A stretch of DNA of 64,000 nt. It comes from Timema cristinae. Lineage: Eukaryota; Arthropoda; Insecta; Phasmatodea; Timematidae. The stretch is from the NCBI GenBank assembly GCA_039000515.1, contig JBCFYV010000012.1:90110325-90174324 (forward strand). Reading direction: 5' to 3'. Below, piece after piece: positions 11,091-22,058 of this stretch. The position numbers and the translations under genes are program-made. How positions within the stretch are numbered: position 1 is the stretch's first letter; every line of letters begins with the position of its first letter. The notes beneath the pieces are model-generated. The model had not been told where the DNA came from, did not search any database, and saw only the letters and a list, made by a program, of their open reading frames with translations.

Positions 11091-11804
11091 ATAGAGATGA
11101 TCATTTTCCGGGGAATTTTGAATTGGAAAATTCCCCGCATTGGTGGCTTGCAGTGGAGGGGTTACAATCGTAAAGGTGGCACCTAGAGCCTATTATACTT
11201 CAAAATATTGCGTGTTAAGAGAAGAGTGGGTTATAAGGGGTTAAAGAAGGGGGAAGGGGAGGTGTAGATAGGAACCACGGAGGATAGGGGGAGGGGGGGA
11301 GACAAATGTCGAGCCAGCCTTAAAATTATTTTAATTAAATTATTGACGATAAAAAAAAATTGAAGTATGATTTATGAACATAACGGGTCGTCAAAGTCTC
11401 GCATTCATTTGTTTCTTTACTACTTTTTTTTTTAGCACCACGTCTTACTACTCGTTTGGGTTGTACGTCTATGTACTAAATACACCAATGTGTTAGGATG
11501 AGGAAGGTTGGTTTTAGAGGAGTTGCACCCTTGAACGTGGAAAACTATTTAGGAAAATTCTCTTTCAGTACACCCGACCGTGATCGAACACTGATCTCCC
11601 TGTTATCGGCAGTCTAGTCTATTTCAGATTACACGCTAGACCATACGGCCACCAAAGATCGTTTTATGATGTTTCTGATGTTGTACCCTTAGTATAAACG
11701 TTAACATTTAGGTTATCTATATGTCGATTACCTTAGTTCCATTTAATCAGTTCAATATTTTACAGAAATAATATTGGAAAATTTTCCGTCTCACATCTCT
11801 CTCT
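11091..11804. mobile_element. Non-autonomous hAT-like element H1 with a nested SINE
   Basis: The element is bounded by a perfect 8-bp target-site duplication, ATATGTAG (11083-11090 and 11805-11812), the size hAT transposases make. The ends are short inverted repeats: ATAGAGATG on the left and the complement AGAGAGAGATG on the right, with subterminal GGGGAATTTT/GGAAAATTTTCC. It has no transposase frame. A family A SINE (11434-11653) inserted later. Confidence 0.7.
11434..11653 (-). repeat. SINE family A copy nested in element H1
   Basis: Full layout on the minus strand: head GGTGGCCGTATGGTCTAGCG, B box in GTTCGATCACGG (slightly decayed), body, and tail CAAACGAGTAGTAAGACGTG. Its position inside H1 shows it is younger than H1. 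Confidence 0.85.
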
Positions 11805-11892
11805 ATATGTAGCTGACAATTTTAGCACGTCCACCACAGATTCTGCCTTAAGATATGAGGTAAGAATGACCCTAAGCATGAGATCACTCCTA

Positions 11893-11975
11893 GATAGCTC
11901 AGGAGTTGGAGCATTGAAGTACTAAGCTATAGGGCTCGGGTTTGATTCCCGTGTCCAGGTGTCATTTTTAGATTT
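11893..11975 (+). repeat. SINE family D, tRNA-like segment
   Basis: TAGATAGCTCAGGAGTTGGA resembles a tRNA A box, and CGGGTTTGATTCCCG is a B box with a good T-arm. It is followed by GTGTCCAGGTGTCATTTTTA. The same segment appears at 39110-39182 and, as an inverted pair, at 41626-41765. Confidence 0.75.
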
Positions 11976-12477
11976 AAGCAATATAAAAATACCTAAGCCT
12001 ATATAGAGAAATTTAAAACCAAATACATATATAATCCACATTACTGAGTGCGTAGAATAAATTTCAAGCTCATTTTGTGTGGCTTGAATTTAACTAAGGT
12101 CAGTGTTCAATCTCGTCCGAGTGTATCAAGGTTAATTTTTTCCACCTACATAGCTTTACTTATTCTTTACAAGCAAGTGCAGGTACATTTTCTCTAAGCT
12201 ATAACTGCCTCCTCCCTAATCCATTTATATAAGTACCTGGATAGCCTGGATGGGTAGGGACAATGTGGTTTCCCAGATTAAAATAAACAAATAAAAATGG
12301 GAGGTATTTTTTTTTAAAAAAGTTTGATTTGTGTTAACTATTACATTCAACAATAAGCTTGTAAACCATTTATTCTAAGAGGAGGGAATTGTGATGATAT
12401 CTGATAGTGGATTCATTAGAATTAGCTTTAAAAGAGGACGAGGAAAACCCCAAAGAAAAAAACACATTTATAAAACT

Positions 12478-12560
12478 GCTCCAATTTCACAAGGCCGAGA
12501 TTCGAACCTTGACCTCTCAGTTACCAGCAAGTCAGTATATTGTTTTTTTACGCCTTAAAC
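12478..12560 (-). repeat. SINE family A head fragment
   Basis: On the minus strand, CACATGGTTTAAGGCG and AGGTTCGAATCTCGGCC give a tRNA-like head. The body is missing. Confidence 0.55.
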
Positions 12561-12624
12561 CATGTGAAAACCGGTGCAGGAAGAGTTCAAGTTGGAATTT
12601 ATGTGGGGTTTTTTCGTCTCGTTT

Positions 12625-12850
12625 TAGTACCCGTATATACACACACATTACTCAAACGGATTAGGATAAGGAAGGTAGATTTTATATGAAGTGTACCCAC
12701 ATTTGCGTGAAGGTATAGTGGGAACCCATTTAAGAAAATACACCCTCAGTACATCTAACGAGAATAAAACACCGATCTCCTCATCACCGGCAACCAGACT
12801 ATTAGACTAGGGCCTACTAGGGTGACGCGTTAGACCCTCACCGATACGGG
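12625..12850 (-). repeat. SINE family A, diverged copy
   Basis: The plus strand shows the tail side (AGTACCCGTATATACAC), the body (GAAGTGTACCCACATTTGCG) and, to the right, decayed head sequence (GGTGACGCGTTAGACC). Confidence 0.7.
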
Positions 12851-13556
12851 TTGGCAATTTAGTTTAAATGCATTTTACTAAGAGCAAGTTTTTCCCAACA
12901 TGAAATATTCTCCATCTCTCTCCATGTCGCTATCTTTCTACCACCAACGTGTTTTGAAAAAAACAAGCCTTTTTTTTTAAGGAAACAGTATAATCTTAAA
13001 TGTTTTAGTAGCCTGGTAGCGTTCCATATCAGCTACAGGACCTATAGCGAACAATAGTGTGTGTGAGAGAGAAAGGGGATGTGACCTATCGATTCTATCG
13101 GCGAAACAACCCTGATCATTTCTTTCTCAGGGCGTCTTACTGACATAGAAGTGGCGTGATATCAATGGATACCAAACACAGCCCACGGGGGTTGAGTAGT
13201 GACGTGGTGTGGTTTGGCGTGGCGTGTATTTTTGCCAGGGGAAACACAGCTTGTTTAAACTCAACCTATAATTGGTTAGGTATCAGAGGAATATTTTTTT
13301 CTCAAAAGAGGTCTATAGAGTATAAGCGTGTGATAACCTTTCAAAGGGTATAGTTTTACCAAGATCTGCTTACCCTGAAAACACTCCACGACACGTCACT
13401 GACGTAGGGGGTAAAATATGTATGTTTGGAGACCAAATTTGAAGACAAATTGTAAATCTTTATTGTATACGTAGGCTATGTTGATGTCACTAAACAAAAT
13501 AAAATTATTAGATTTTTAATAATGACTTTTAATACCAAGATTTTATTGTTTGACAA

Positions 13557-13725
13557 TGCTCCACGTCTTACCATCCATCCTAGATATCCATATATTTACA
13601 CTAACGGGGTAGGGTTGAAGACGATAATATTAAGAGGCGATGAGCAACCAGGAGGGTAAAGGGAGGGAAATTTGAAATCGATTTAGAAAAAAACACCTCA
13701 AAATGTCCGTAAGGATTTTAATCAC
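13557..13725 (-). repeat. SINE family A, partial
   Basis: It begins with the tail side (CTCCACGTCTTACCATCCATC) and keeps part of the body (TTTAGAAAAAAACACCTC). The head is lost. Confidence 0.6.
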
Positions 13726-13752
13726 TTATTTTTTGGTAACCATAAAGCTAGC

Positions 13753-14010
13753 TTAGAGATGGATCAGGCTATATATATATATAATATAGTTTATGGGTAG
13801 ATGGATTAGACAAGCTGTGTTTACCTCTTTAAGTAATATTTTAGGCTATGCATACGTCTATGGGTAGATAGATCAAGCAAGCTGTGTTTACCTATATAAG
13901 TAGATGAATGAGGCTCTGCATACGTCTATGAGAGTATGGATGAGGCTATGTATACATTATATGAGTAATTGGATTAGTGTGTTTATACGTATGTCTATGA
14001 ATGTATAATG
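13753..14010. repeat. Degenerate tandem repeat
   Basis: Units containing TCTATGGGTAGAT...AAGCTGTGTTTACCT and GGCTATGCATACGTCTATG recur two to four times with considerable divergence. No coding signal. Confidence 0.6.
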
Positions 14011-14855
14011 TTATTAATTACTTCCCTGTATTCCTGTCGTAAATATGAATGAAAATCTACTGGTTTGACGTTTTTCCGTGTCGTTTAACGGTCAGCGGAT
14101 ACACACCGCTACACCTTCGCAAAACTATTTATTTGCATTAGGAAAGTTATGAACCAATAAAAAAAACTGTATTGTGTGTTGGCTTGTAGTTGAGGGGAGT
14201 GTTGGGTTGGAAGTACTCATATGAATAATGTGTACAAGTAACATTCAACGATTAAACATAAAAATTTGACAGTGTACACAACAGAATGAAAATAAATGGT
14301 ACGGAACTCCTCACGGACTTTCTCGCTCTATTGTTTAAAAATGGAGATATTTACTCAAAACTCGTAATATATTTGAAACGTAATAATACACACTATTAAA
14401 TTCAAGCATAAACTGCAATATACTTACGTAAAAAAATTTTGGTCCCGGTTTTAAATTTTATAGTTTTATTTATTAAAGAATGTCCTCATTTATATGTTTG
14501 GACCAATAAAAATGATCGATTTTGGGTCCACAAGAGTCAACACTTCATACTAATTCGAATTCCAGTTAAAATTTTGACATTTTATTAGGTGTTGTACATC
14601 TTCAGGTCATCGAATTGCTATTCAATTCCTCATTTATAAATTTTTACCAATAAAAAATTTAAATATTGACTATTGAGTCCAAAATGGATATAGATCATTG
14701 TTGTATAAACATTTCTCCTAAGAGGTTTAAGGAAAAATAACTAACTTTTTGAGATACTTATATATTTAATTACTCTATGGCAATGGAGAATTATTGCGTT
14801 AAAACTTAAGTAGTATCTCTTTACAAAAAGCTCACAAAATTGTATCAATATATTT
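14010..14855. other. No gene recognised
   Basis: AT-rich stretch. The right part (about 14700 on) may be a diverged 5' extension of the repeat that follows. Confidence 0.4.
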
Positions 14856-14859
14856 GCCA

Positions 14860-15285
14860 ATATCTCAGAAAATGTTGGTTTTATAAAAATATATTTCATA
14901 TAAAAGTTTTTTATTTTAAATAGTACTATAATTTTGCAATGATAAGTTATTTAGTATCTCAAATAGTTGCGGAGATACGGAAATTTTAGCTTCTGTGAAA
15001 TACCTTAAAAGTAATTTTCATTGGAAAATGAAAATAGCCAGTTTATTTATAATCTTAATCAACGCCTAGATACGAATTTTAATTAAAATCATTATAGCTT
15101 ATTTTGAGAAAGTAGATTTTTCCTCTTTTCATCCTTTCTTAAATTACTCTTAATTTTAAATTTAAACAGGTACACAGACAGAGGGCATTGCAAAGACCAC
15201 TTTTTAGGGTTTGGGGGGTCTTGAGACGTCGAAAACTATCAACATTTCAGGTTAGATTTTTTTTTACAGTCACAATACTTTACCT
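14860..15285 (+). repeat. Dispersed repeat family P, copy 1
   Basis: It shares an ordered set of blocks with 15300-15870, 31745-32330 and 40970-41480. These are ATCTCAAATAGTTGCGGAGA, GCCTAGATACGAATTTTAAT, an ACAGACAGAGGGCATTGCAA block, GAGACGTCGAAAACTATCAA and a final CACAATACTTTAC. No long frame is present. Copy 2 follows in tandem. Confidence 0.75.
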
Positions 15286-15299
15286 TTTAAAAAATATAT

Positions 15300-15870
15300 A
15301 TATATTTGCATATGGCTTGAAAGTTTATGGTTTTATAAAAATATTCTTCAAATAAATTATGTGTATTATAAATATATCTACATATTTGTAATGATAAGTA
15401 ATTTCATACATCAAATAGTTTCGGAGTATATGATAAAAAAATTATTTACGCATCAGACCGAAGCCCTTAAAGTCATTTTGCCGAAATATTAAGAGTAGCC
15501 ATTTTGTTTGAAATTTTATAAATGTTTAGAAATGAAATTTAATCAAAATATTTATAGCCAATTTTGAAAAAATCGACTTTTTCTCTTTTTGCCCTTCAGT
15601 AAAATACCCTTAATTTTATGGTTATATATCCAATTCCAAAATCCCCACGAGGAAACCCTATGAAAACCCTAGATACCAAGTTTTAGCCCGATCAGTGAAA
15701 CAATTTAGGCTCTAGTCGGAGTTACAGACAGACAGACAGATGAAAATTCAAAAACTACTTTTTTAGATTCGGGGGGTCATGAAACATCGAGATTCATCAA
15801 AATCTTGAGATCGATTTTTTTGACGATCCCAATACTTTCTCTACATGTGAGATAGCGAGAAAGTAAAAAG
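15300..15870 (+). repeat. Dispersed repeat family P, copy 2
   Basis: This is the longest copy. It keeps ATCAAATAGTTTCGGAG, TACCAAGTTTTAGCCCGATC, GACAGACAGACAGATG, GGGGGGTCATGAAACATCGA and GACGATCCCAATACTTTCTC, ending near GCGAGAAAGTAAAAAG. Which class of element made it cannot be told from the sequence alone. Confidence 0.8.
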
Positions 15871-16030
15871 GGATTTATATAAATCATATACTCGTAATCT
15901 ATAAATATGTCACGCTCTTAAATATACTAAGAGTGGCTGTTTAAATTTGTCATTTTGCCTTTCTCATCCTCCACCCAAGTTAATCAGGGTGAAATTAATT
16001 TAAAACTACTCTCACCATTGTAAAGGTGTG

Positions 16031-16413
16031 AGTGTAGGAAACGCGAGCTAAGAGCAGTGTTTTACAAGTTTTTTTTATAAAAATTTTTTTTTGACAAATT
16101 AAATAAAATATTGCTCCAGTGGAGAAAACAAAGTTTAATTTTCTTCACAAAAGTCATAATAATATCAACTCATCTTGAATATTTTTCATGAGCATCGTGG
16201 AACTGGATAACACACGTTTTAAATTAAGAGAAAGCGTTGTCATTAAATATCAGGAGAGCCTTGATAAATAATCAAAAACTGTCAAGGTCACCATGTGAAG
16301 AAAATTAAACTTTATATTTCTACTAGGGAATTATTTAATTATTATTTTTATCAAAAATATTTTTGAAATAAAAACTGCAAAAAATACTGCCCTTAACTTG
16401 CGTTCTCTACACT
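16031..16413. mobile_element. Foldback MITE family F, copy 1
   Basis: The two ends are reverse complements with mismatches: AGTGTAGGAAACGCGAGCTA on the left and AGTGTAGAGAACGCAAGTTA from the right strand. The inverted similarity continues inward (ATTGCTCCAGTGGAG, AAAGTTTAATTTTCTTCACA). A related copy is at 35700-36039. No transposase. Confidence 0.75.
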
Positions 16414-16644
16414 TTCATTTTAAGCTTTAAATGGACTCACATAAACAACTAAAATTTAAAAAATACGAACGCATGTGCAGAAATAAATTAGTCTAAGCTA
16501 AGTTTATTTAATCTTATAACCAGCTCGAGCTATCACCAGTTTACTCCAATTTAAGGACACATAAATATGATAATGAATGTTAAGGGACTGAATCAGCATT
16601 TACCCGGATAAATACTAAGAGTGAGGGAAAATAATGCGGGGGAA

Positions 16645-16735
16645 ACACTTACATGGCTGGGATTCGAACCCAGTTCAAAGCTGAGGGAAAGAAGACTCCA
16701 CTCAAACTTACTGTCGCTAAGCTAACCTTTCCAGT
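16645..16735 (-). repeat. tRNA-like segment, SINE head or tRNA pseudogene
   Basis: The minus strand reads GGAAAGGTTAGCTTAGCGAC (A-box-like) and CTGGGTTCGAATCCCAGCC (a perfect T-arm and loop). The variable region is too long for a functional tRNA, and the acceptor ends do not pair convincingly. Confidence 0.55.
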
Positions 16736-16739
16736 TTTC

Positions 16740-17245
16740 CTTCTACTACTAAATGTATAGGAAGATTTTGCTAAATTTTGCTTGACAAATTTAACGTTCA
16801 AAGGCCTCTTCCGATATGAAGAAAGGTTTTTGGCAATTACAAAATTACTAAAAAAATGTGTCTATGCCCATACGTTAAGTAATGTGATCTACAGCTCTCA
16901 CTTTTAATATATATTACCAATACCTGTAAAGTAATATTAATATGATAATAACATGTTTTCATTGTTGACTCTAAAAAAACTCTGAATCTTTTTTTCTAAC
17001 AAAATCCTACCGCACAAGTAGTTTGTTTTAAAATGCTCTAGACTTGAACTAATAACCTTTCAAATCCAACGCATGAGCGTTTAAATTACTTGAGGTCATC
17101 AACTAGACATTAAGTTAACAATTTCACCGATAGGTTCTCTCGTAATCACTTTACTAATTAAATGAGTGCAAGTCTCCCACCTCCCTCTACACTATTATAC
17201 CCCTTCCACCACCCGCAATACCCCTCTTTCCCCCTCTCACCCCCC
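16740..17245. other. No gene recognised
   Basis: AT-rich, grading into a C-rich patch before the CA repeat. Nothing else was recognised. Confidence 0.45.
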
Positions 17246-17247
17246 AC

Positions 17248-17300
<53 letters not shown>
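17248..17300. repeat. (CA)n microsatellite
   Basis: About 26 uninterrupted CA dinucleotides lie inside a pyrimidine-rich, C-rich context (17200-17370). Confidence 0.95.
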
Positions 17301-17302
<2 letters not shown>

Positions 17303-17304
17303 CT

Positions 17305-18055
17305 CTCAGTGTAATGGAGTGTGATGCAAGTCTTGGTGGAAAGCCCTCTTCCCCCCTTCTACCCCTTCCAATAGTTCTTCGCGGTCAACTAGTTGAGCTA
17401 TTGATTCTACCCCTAACAGATACTATCCTGCACGCCATGTTTGGCTGAATATACAGTTTTCTTGCGAGTGTACGTTCACTTTACTTGGGATTGGATAGAA
17501 TTATAAATGGACGAGCGATATTTTGAGGCACGTTATACAATTCCAAGAAGTAAAGAGAAATAAAAATTTTATAAAAAAACCTTAGTGATTGAATGAGAGT
17601 TTTATATAATTATTTAAACGACATTTACTATAAATAAGGAAGGTTTATATATATGGTATGAGATTATAAATAAACAATATTTTGAGGGAGCTCATCTAAT
17701 TCCAAGAAAAAACAAACCTTTCGTGACTAAATAGGATGTTAATAGAATTATTTATAACGACAGTTTTTAGAAAAAGAAGGGATATATCTATATTCAGATC
17801 ACGTATTATTGTTACTACGCATGCACTCACACCAGTGTTCAAGCAATTGAGGAGTCACGCTCACCATAGACTGGATTTGAAATTATGGGAGAAGTCGAGT
17901 GTGAAGTGGTTGTTTTTTTTTAAATTTATGTCACTGCGATTTTTTCGTAATGTCTCCACGCTAATGTGGGTGAACTTCCTCTTAATTACCTTACTCAACC
18001 CTTCCTAATAAATTCAATGGTTAAAGAGCGATTGTGTTAAAATAAATTAATAAAT
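17305..18055. other. No gene recognised
   Basis: Mixed DNA. The part near 17950-18010 weakly resembles the SINE A body (TCTCCACGCTAATGTGGGTG), too short to call. An open frame from 17736 shows no motif. Confidence 0.4.
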
Positions 18056-18064
18056 CAAAGAGCA

Positions 18065-18150
18065 TATCTGACACCTTAGCTGAGTCGGTAACGGGATTGC
18101 CTACTGAGCTAATGGTCCCGGGTTTAGTTCACAGCATGGCTGACAAATTT
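18065..18150 (+). repeat. tRNA-like segment, unassigned SINE head
   Basis: CCTTAGCTGAGTCGGTAACG resembles a tRNA D-arm with A box, and GGTCCCGGGTTTAGTTC a degenerate B box. The tail differs from families A to D. The tRNA-like segment at 29490-29560 is similar. Confidence 0.45.
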
Positions 18151-18841
18151 ATCATTGGTGAAATATGGGTTGACCCTTTCACATTGATAAATTAACGACC
18201 GGGGACTGGATGTTGTGCCTGTACTAATATTAAGTTAGATTATAAGTTAAATGAAGTTACGACAAGCCTAACCGGTTGTGGAAAAATATATGGCTTGAAT
18301 AAAAAACTGACCCAGGCTATAGGCTAGAAAAAGTATGGATGTGAAGGTAAAATCAAAGAGAACAGATTTACGCCAGTTAATTATGCCAATATTGATAGTT
18401 AGAGATAAGTTACATAATTTATGGGTAGAGGATGAGAAACCACATCGAGGACCACTCATTTTTCACTTGGTGAATAGAAATAGATCCGATTTCACGGTGA
18501 CGCAAGTTCGAATCGAATCCGAATCCCTCAACTAAAGTCTAAAGATTTCAGCAGGGATCTTTTCCTTAACAGTTTAATAGAAAAAAAATTAACATAGATC
18601 ATTTTCAATGCATTTTTAAGCATATTTCGGGAGCAATGAGACAAAAATCGATAAAAAGAGACTTTTTATAAGCTCACAATAACAAAAAATAAGATTTTTA
18701 AGATCTAGCAACGAGCTTTCCTCTTTACCTTGAGATAAGAAGTATCCTAGTTTTCTTTCTCCTCTTTACTATTGACATGGCAAGGGGTGGGTTTTGTTTC
18801 TCAATTACCTATGAGGCAGCCTTAACATCAGTATAATCTAG

Positions 18842-19000
18842 TTTAACTTGCCGGCGATGGGGAAGTTTGGGCTAGAATCTTGATCGGGCAAAAAGAAGTT
18901 TTTTTTTTCCTTTAGATGTTTTCCCACTTCCCTCCACACAAATGCGGATACATCTTCTTCAGATTCCACCATCCTCATCCTTACCACACTAGTGTAATCG
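18842..19000 (+). repeat. SINE family A, 5'-truncated
   Basis: It starts within the B-box region (GCTAGAATCTTGATCGGGC) and keeps the body (GTTTTCCCACTTCCCTCCAC and AAATGCGGATACATC) and part of the tail (CTAGTGTAATCG). Confidence 0.7.
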
Positions 19001-19105
19001 AATGTGGATGACCCGGGGGGAATAAGACATGAGGTCTAAGTTTAAAAAAAAAACTAGTTCGTTGTTTTGCTGGTGATTTATATTGTTTCTAAAGAGAGTG
19101 TACAC

Positions 19106-19168
19106 GGAAGAGAGAACAATTGCTTGCGACGCCTCCAGCTGAAGTCCTACAAAGTCCTCCTCAGACTC
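19106..19168 (-). CDS. Candidate 63-nt cassette exon of neurexin (tentative)
   Basis: On the minus strand a pyrimidine-rich tract (CTCTTTTTCTCCTGGGTGC) ends in TTCACAG, then an open stretch begins GAGTCTGAGGAGGAC. It is GC-richer than its surroundings and encodes an acidic peptide starting ESEEDF. A weak donor, TCC|GTGTAC, would close an exon of exactly 63 nt, phase 0 at both ends, matching the phase-0 donor of the neurexin exon 2.9 kb upstream. I do not recognise this peptide as a known neurexin insert, and the donor is poor. It could be chance. Confidence 0.25.
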
Positions 19169-19199
19169 CTGTGAAGCACCCAGGAGAAAAAGAGCACTT

Positions 19200-20055
19200 A
19201 CAATCAAACACCGACACAACTTACCTTTTTTATCGGTAGATTTTCTGTTCGCTGGTTTCTTTTATTTTAAAACACAAGTTCAGACGTTTGCACATGACTT
19301 GAATGGTTTTAACCACTTCGATCATGGTTAATATTTGGTTGGTGAGGTCATCTGTTCAAACCTATCATTGGTTTGTGTGTTCAACCACTATCTTGTATGT
19401 ATCCTGGCTAGATTCCGTGGGATACTGACAAATACATCTCCTATTTATTAAAAAGAAAATTAATCTTAAAGAAGCTACACAGAGAACTGACATAAATACT
19501 TTATCCAATTTTAGTTGTTCACACAAAATTATCAATAATGGAATAAATAACAACACAACAAACACAAACAAGACCCCTAATTATAATGTTAATATCGTGT
19601 CACTCAGGGTTTGTCATGGTATCCGATTAGTAAGTAACTAGTCGCTAGGGTTGAGTGAATAGTGTGACTTTGAAATTAATTAAAAATTAAAAATTAAAGA
19701 ACGCTCACATCGGTGGGCACGCAGACTAAACTTGAAGCTCGTCTGGTCTGTATTTATCTACAATCATCTCAAAGGGTCCATTCTAAAACCACGTAACGCT
19801 GTTGTGAGGAGTAAGGGGGGCGCTCTAATATATAAATGGGGGGGGGGGGGGGTGGGATACATCATAGTGCTACGTAACGAAGGTGTTATACTTAAACTCT
19901 AATGATGAAAAAAAAAAATTGTTCGTGTTTCCCGTTAGCAAACTTACTTATTAAATAACTTCTGATTCTGAGTTGTTTGAAATCTTAGTCCCTCTTTTAG
20001 TGTCACAAAAGCTTCCTTGAAATAATTACATTAACTTTTTTTATTTATTTATTTA
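19200..20055. other. No gene recognised
   Basis: Intron-like DNA with a poly-G run (about 19841-19851) and scattered AT-rich patches. No family assignment. Confidence 0.45.
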
Positions 20056-20058
20056 TTT

Positions 20059-20295
20059 TAGTACCGCGTCTTACTACCCGTTCGGATTATACACTTATGT
20101 ACTAATTACACTAAAGGGCTAGGAATTGGGAAGGTTGAATATAGAAGAAGTGAACCCACTTCTGCGTGGAGAGAGTGTAAAACCATTTAGGAAAAAAAAA
20201 TCCGTTTACCCAATTGAGATCTTAACCTAGATCTCCCCCGTCCTCGGCAGTCAATCCAACACAAAACTAGCGTGTTAGCTAACTAAGACACTGAG
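20059..20295 (-). repeat. SINE family A copy
   Basis: The plus strand shows the tail side TAGTACCGCGTCTTACTACC and CGTTCGGATTATACAC, the body GAAGTGAACCCACTTCTGCG and a decayed head (GCGTGTTAGCTAACTAAGAC). The left flank is (ATTT)n, the expected 3' tail on the minus strand. Confidence 0.8.
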
Positions 20296-20519
20296 GCAGG
20301 CTTACTTTCACAATTGATATAAAAAGATTAATAACACAGTTTGGAGGGGGGAGGGGAAGAATCAGGTTAAATGCCTATTTGTTGCTACATTGGGGAGAGG
20401 GAAGTGGTCAAAAAAGTAAGAAAAAAGCGTTACGTGGCTTATAGATTACCTTTACCTATAAAGCTGTAATATTTATGTTTGTATGGTAAAATAAGCTTTC
20501 TAAAAAAGAATTAGTTTTT

Positions 20520-20620
20520 ATAGAAAACTTTTTTTGTAAGAGAGTTATTTAAAGTGCACTTTCTAAACCGACTGACTATATTGGGGCAAAGCTCCCAAAC
20601 TAACTTGATACTATAATAGA
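20520..20620 (-). repeat. SINE family C tail fragment
   Basis: The minus strand contains AGTCAGTCGGTTTAGAAAGT and GCACTTTAAATAAC, matching the 3' part of the copy at 7146-7435. Confidence 0.6.
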
Positions 20621-20689
20621 AATAACATCTAGTCCTCTGGCCTTTTAATTATCCACCACTGTGATAGGCGAAGCTCAATTTCATTAATG

Positions 20690-20765
20690 ATACTTTTTAA
20701 GGTAGGCCAGAATTAGAACCTGAGATCCCTTAGCTCAGAAGAAATAAGCTCAACTGACCGACCTA
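20690..20765 (-). repeat. tRNA-like SINE head fragment
   Basis: The minus strand reads TAGGTCGGTCAGTTGAGCTT and ATCTCAGGTTCTAATTCTGG, an A-box/B-box-like pair. The acceptor stem is absent. Confidence 0.45.
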
Positions 20766-20869
20766 ATATGTTGGCTGGAACTTCGTAAGTGAAAATAACA
20801 TTAAACATTAAAAAACACTAAAATATATTAAGAAAATACATTTTCATCACGGCGTTGTTGGCGATTTAA

Positions 20870-21055
20870 TCTAAGGCGATGAGAAGGTTATCTTAGAGAA
20901 AGTACACTCATATTTGCTTGTATATGCGATGGGAAAACCAGTTATAAATCACATATTTAAAATCACCCGAATGCAGAATCAAAGCTCAACCTTCCAAGTA
21001 AGTACTAACAATCAAGTCTATTGAAAACCCTACGTCTTATACTGCGTGGCCACCA
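20870..21055 (-). repeat. SINE family A-like diverged copy
   Basis: Body (AGAGAAAGTACACTCATATTTGC) and head-side (ATACTGCGTGGCCACCACG) similarity remain on the plus strand. It is heavily decayed. Confidence 0.5.
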
Positions 21056-21759
21056 CGTGTAAAAAAAAAGAGAGGTCTGCAATAAATTGATGCGGCCGTA
21101 GCAGGATTTAATGGCGATGTAAATTAATTATTTAAATGATTATTATTAAATTTTGTTGGAATATTTAACGTTCGTTTTGTGGTCACGGATATTTGTCGGT
21201 ACAAGACCTACAAACAAACATGGCATTAGGCAGAAATACAAGACAAAATGCCCAAACTTATCGCTGGATGGAACTAATTATACTAGATACTGCCCGGTTT
21301 CAAAACAGCGTTCGCTTGACCATAAAACTGGCTATTTAGCCAATCGGCCACAGGTATTCACTGGCACTTATCTGTAAAGATCTTGTAATATCAATTGTAT
21401 TGTCAGTGTTTTGGCTGAATATCATAGTTTAGTAGTAGGACAAACACAACAGTCATAACCCATGTTATCAATGTACCAAGGGAACATAAACATAAGTTCT
21501 CAAGTAAACTGTTTCGTTCCTTAGGAGCCCGTCTCACGGTCGATTGACCGAGAAATTAGAAACTCTTTACTCAGCAAACAGAGATTTGAATCAGTTTCGT
21601 AATTTTTTAAATAATTGTTTTTCAATCTTATTGTATTTTTAATAATGTGAATCAAAGTAGGCTTACTATGCCGGGTTGAAAAAATTTGCAAGTCGTGTGA
21701 TTATATCAAGTATTTGTTTAAAAGATTCAAATTTAATACATAATAATTTTTTTTTTCGC

Positions 21760-21985
21760 TGAGTTTTACTACACGATTGAGCTATTCGAATTTAATTTAA
21801 TTTAATTTGAACGTGTAAAGATGAAAGGGTAAAATTCTGAGGAAATATACTCATATTTTTGTGGAGGGATAGTGGGAAACTCTCGAGGAACTACCACACT
21901 CACCAAGCCCAGTTGAGATTCGAACCCCGAACCTCCCCATCACCAACCTAACAGATTTAAACTAGACATTTTGTCCTCAAGTCCA
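21760..21985 (-). repeat. SINE family A-like diverged copy next to the neurexin exon
   Basis: The plus strand has ACTCATATTTTTGTGGAGGG, GAGATTCGAACCCCGAACCT and CCCCATCACC in the order expected for a minus-strand copy. It lies about 75 bp inside the intron after neurexin exon 1. Confidence 0.55.
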
Positions 21986-22058
21986 CTGGGTGGGTGGTAC
22001 AATACACCAACTAAGATGTGCTGGACCAGAGAACAAAATAAAATGAAGACGATCTCAC

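Noticed and set aside
16645..16735. A true tRNA gene
   Set aside because: The T-arm is perfect, but the A-box to B-box spacing is too long and the acceptor stem does not pair, so a SINE head or pseudogene is more likely.
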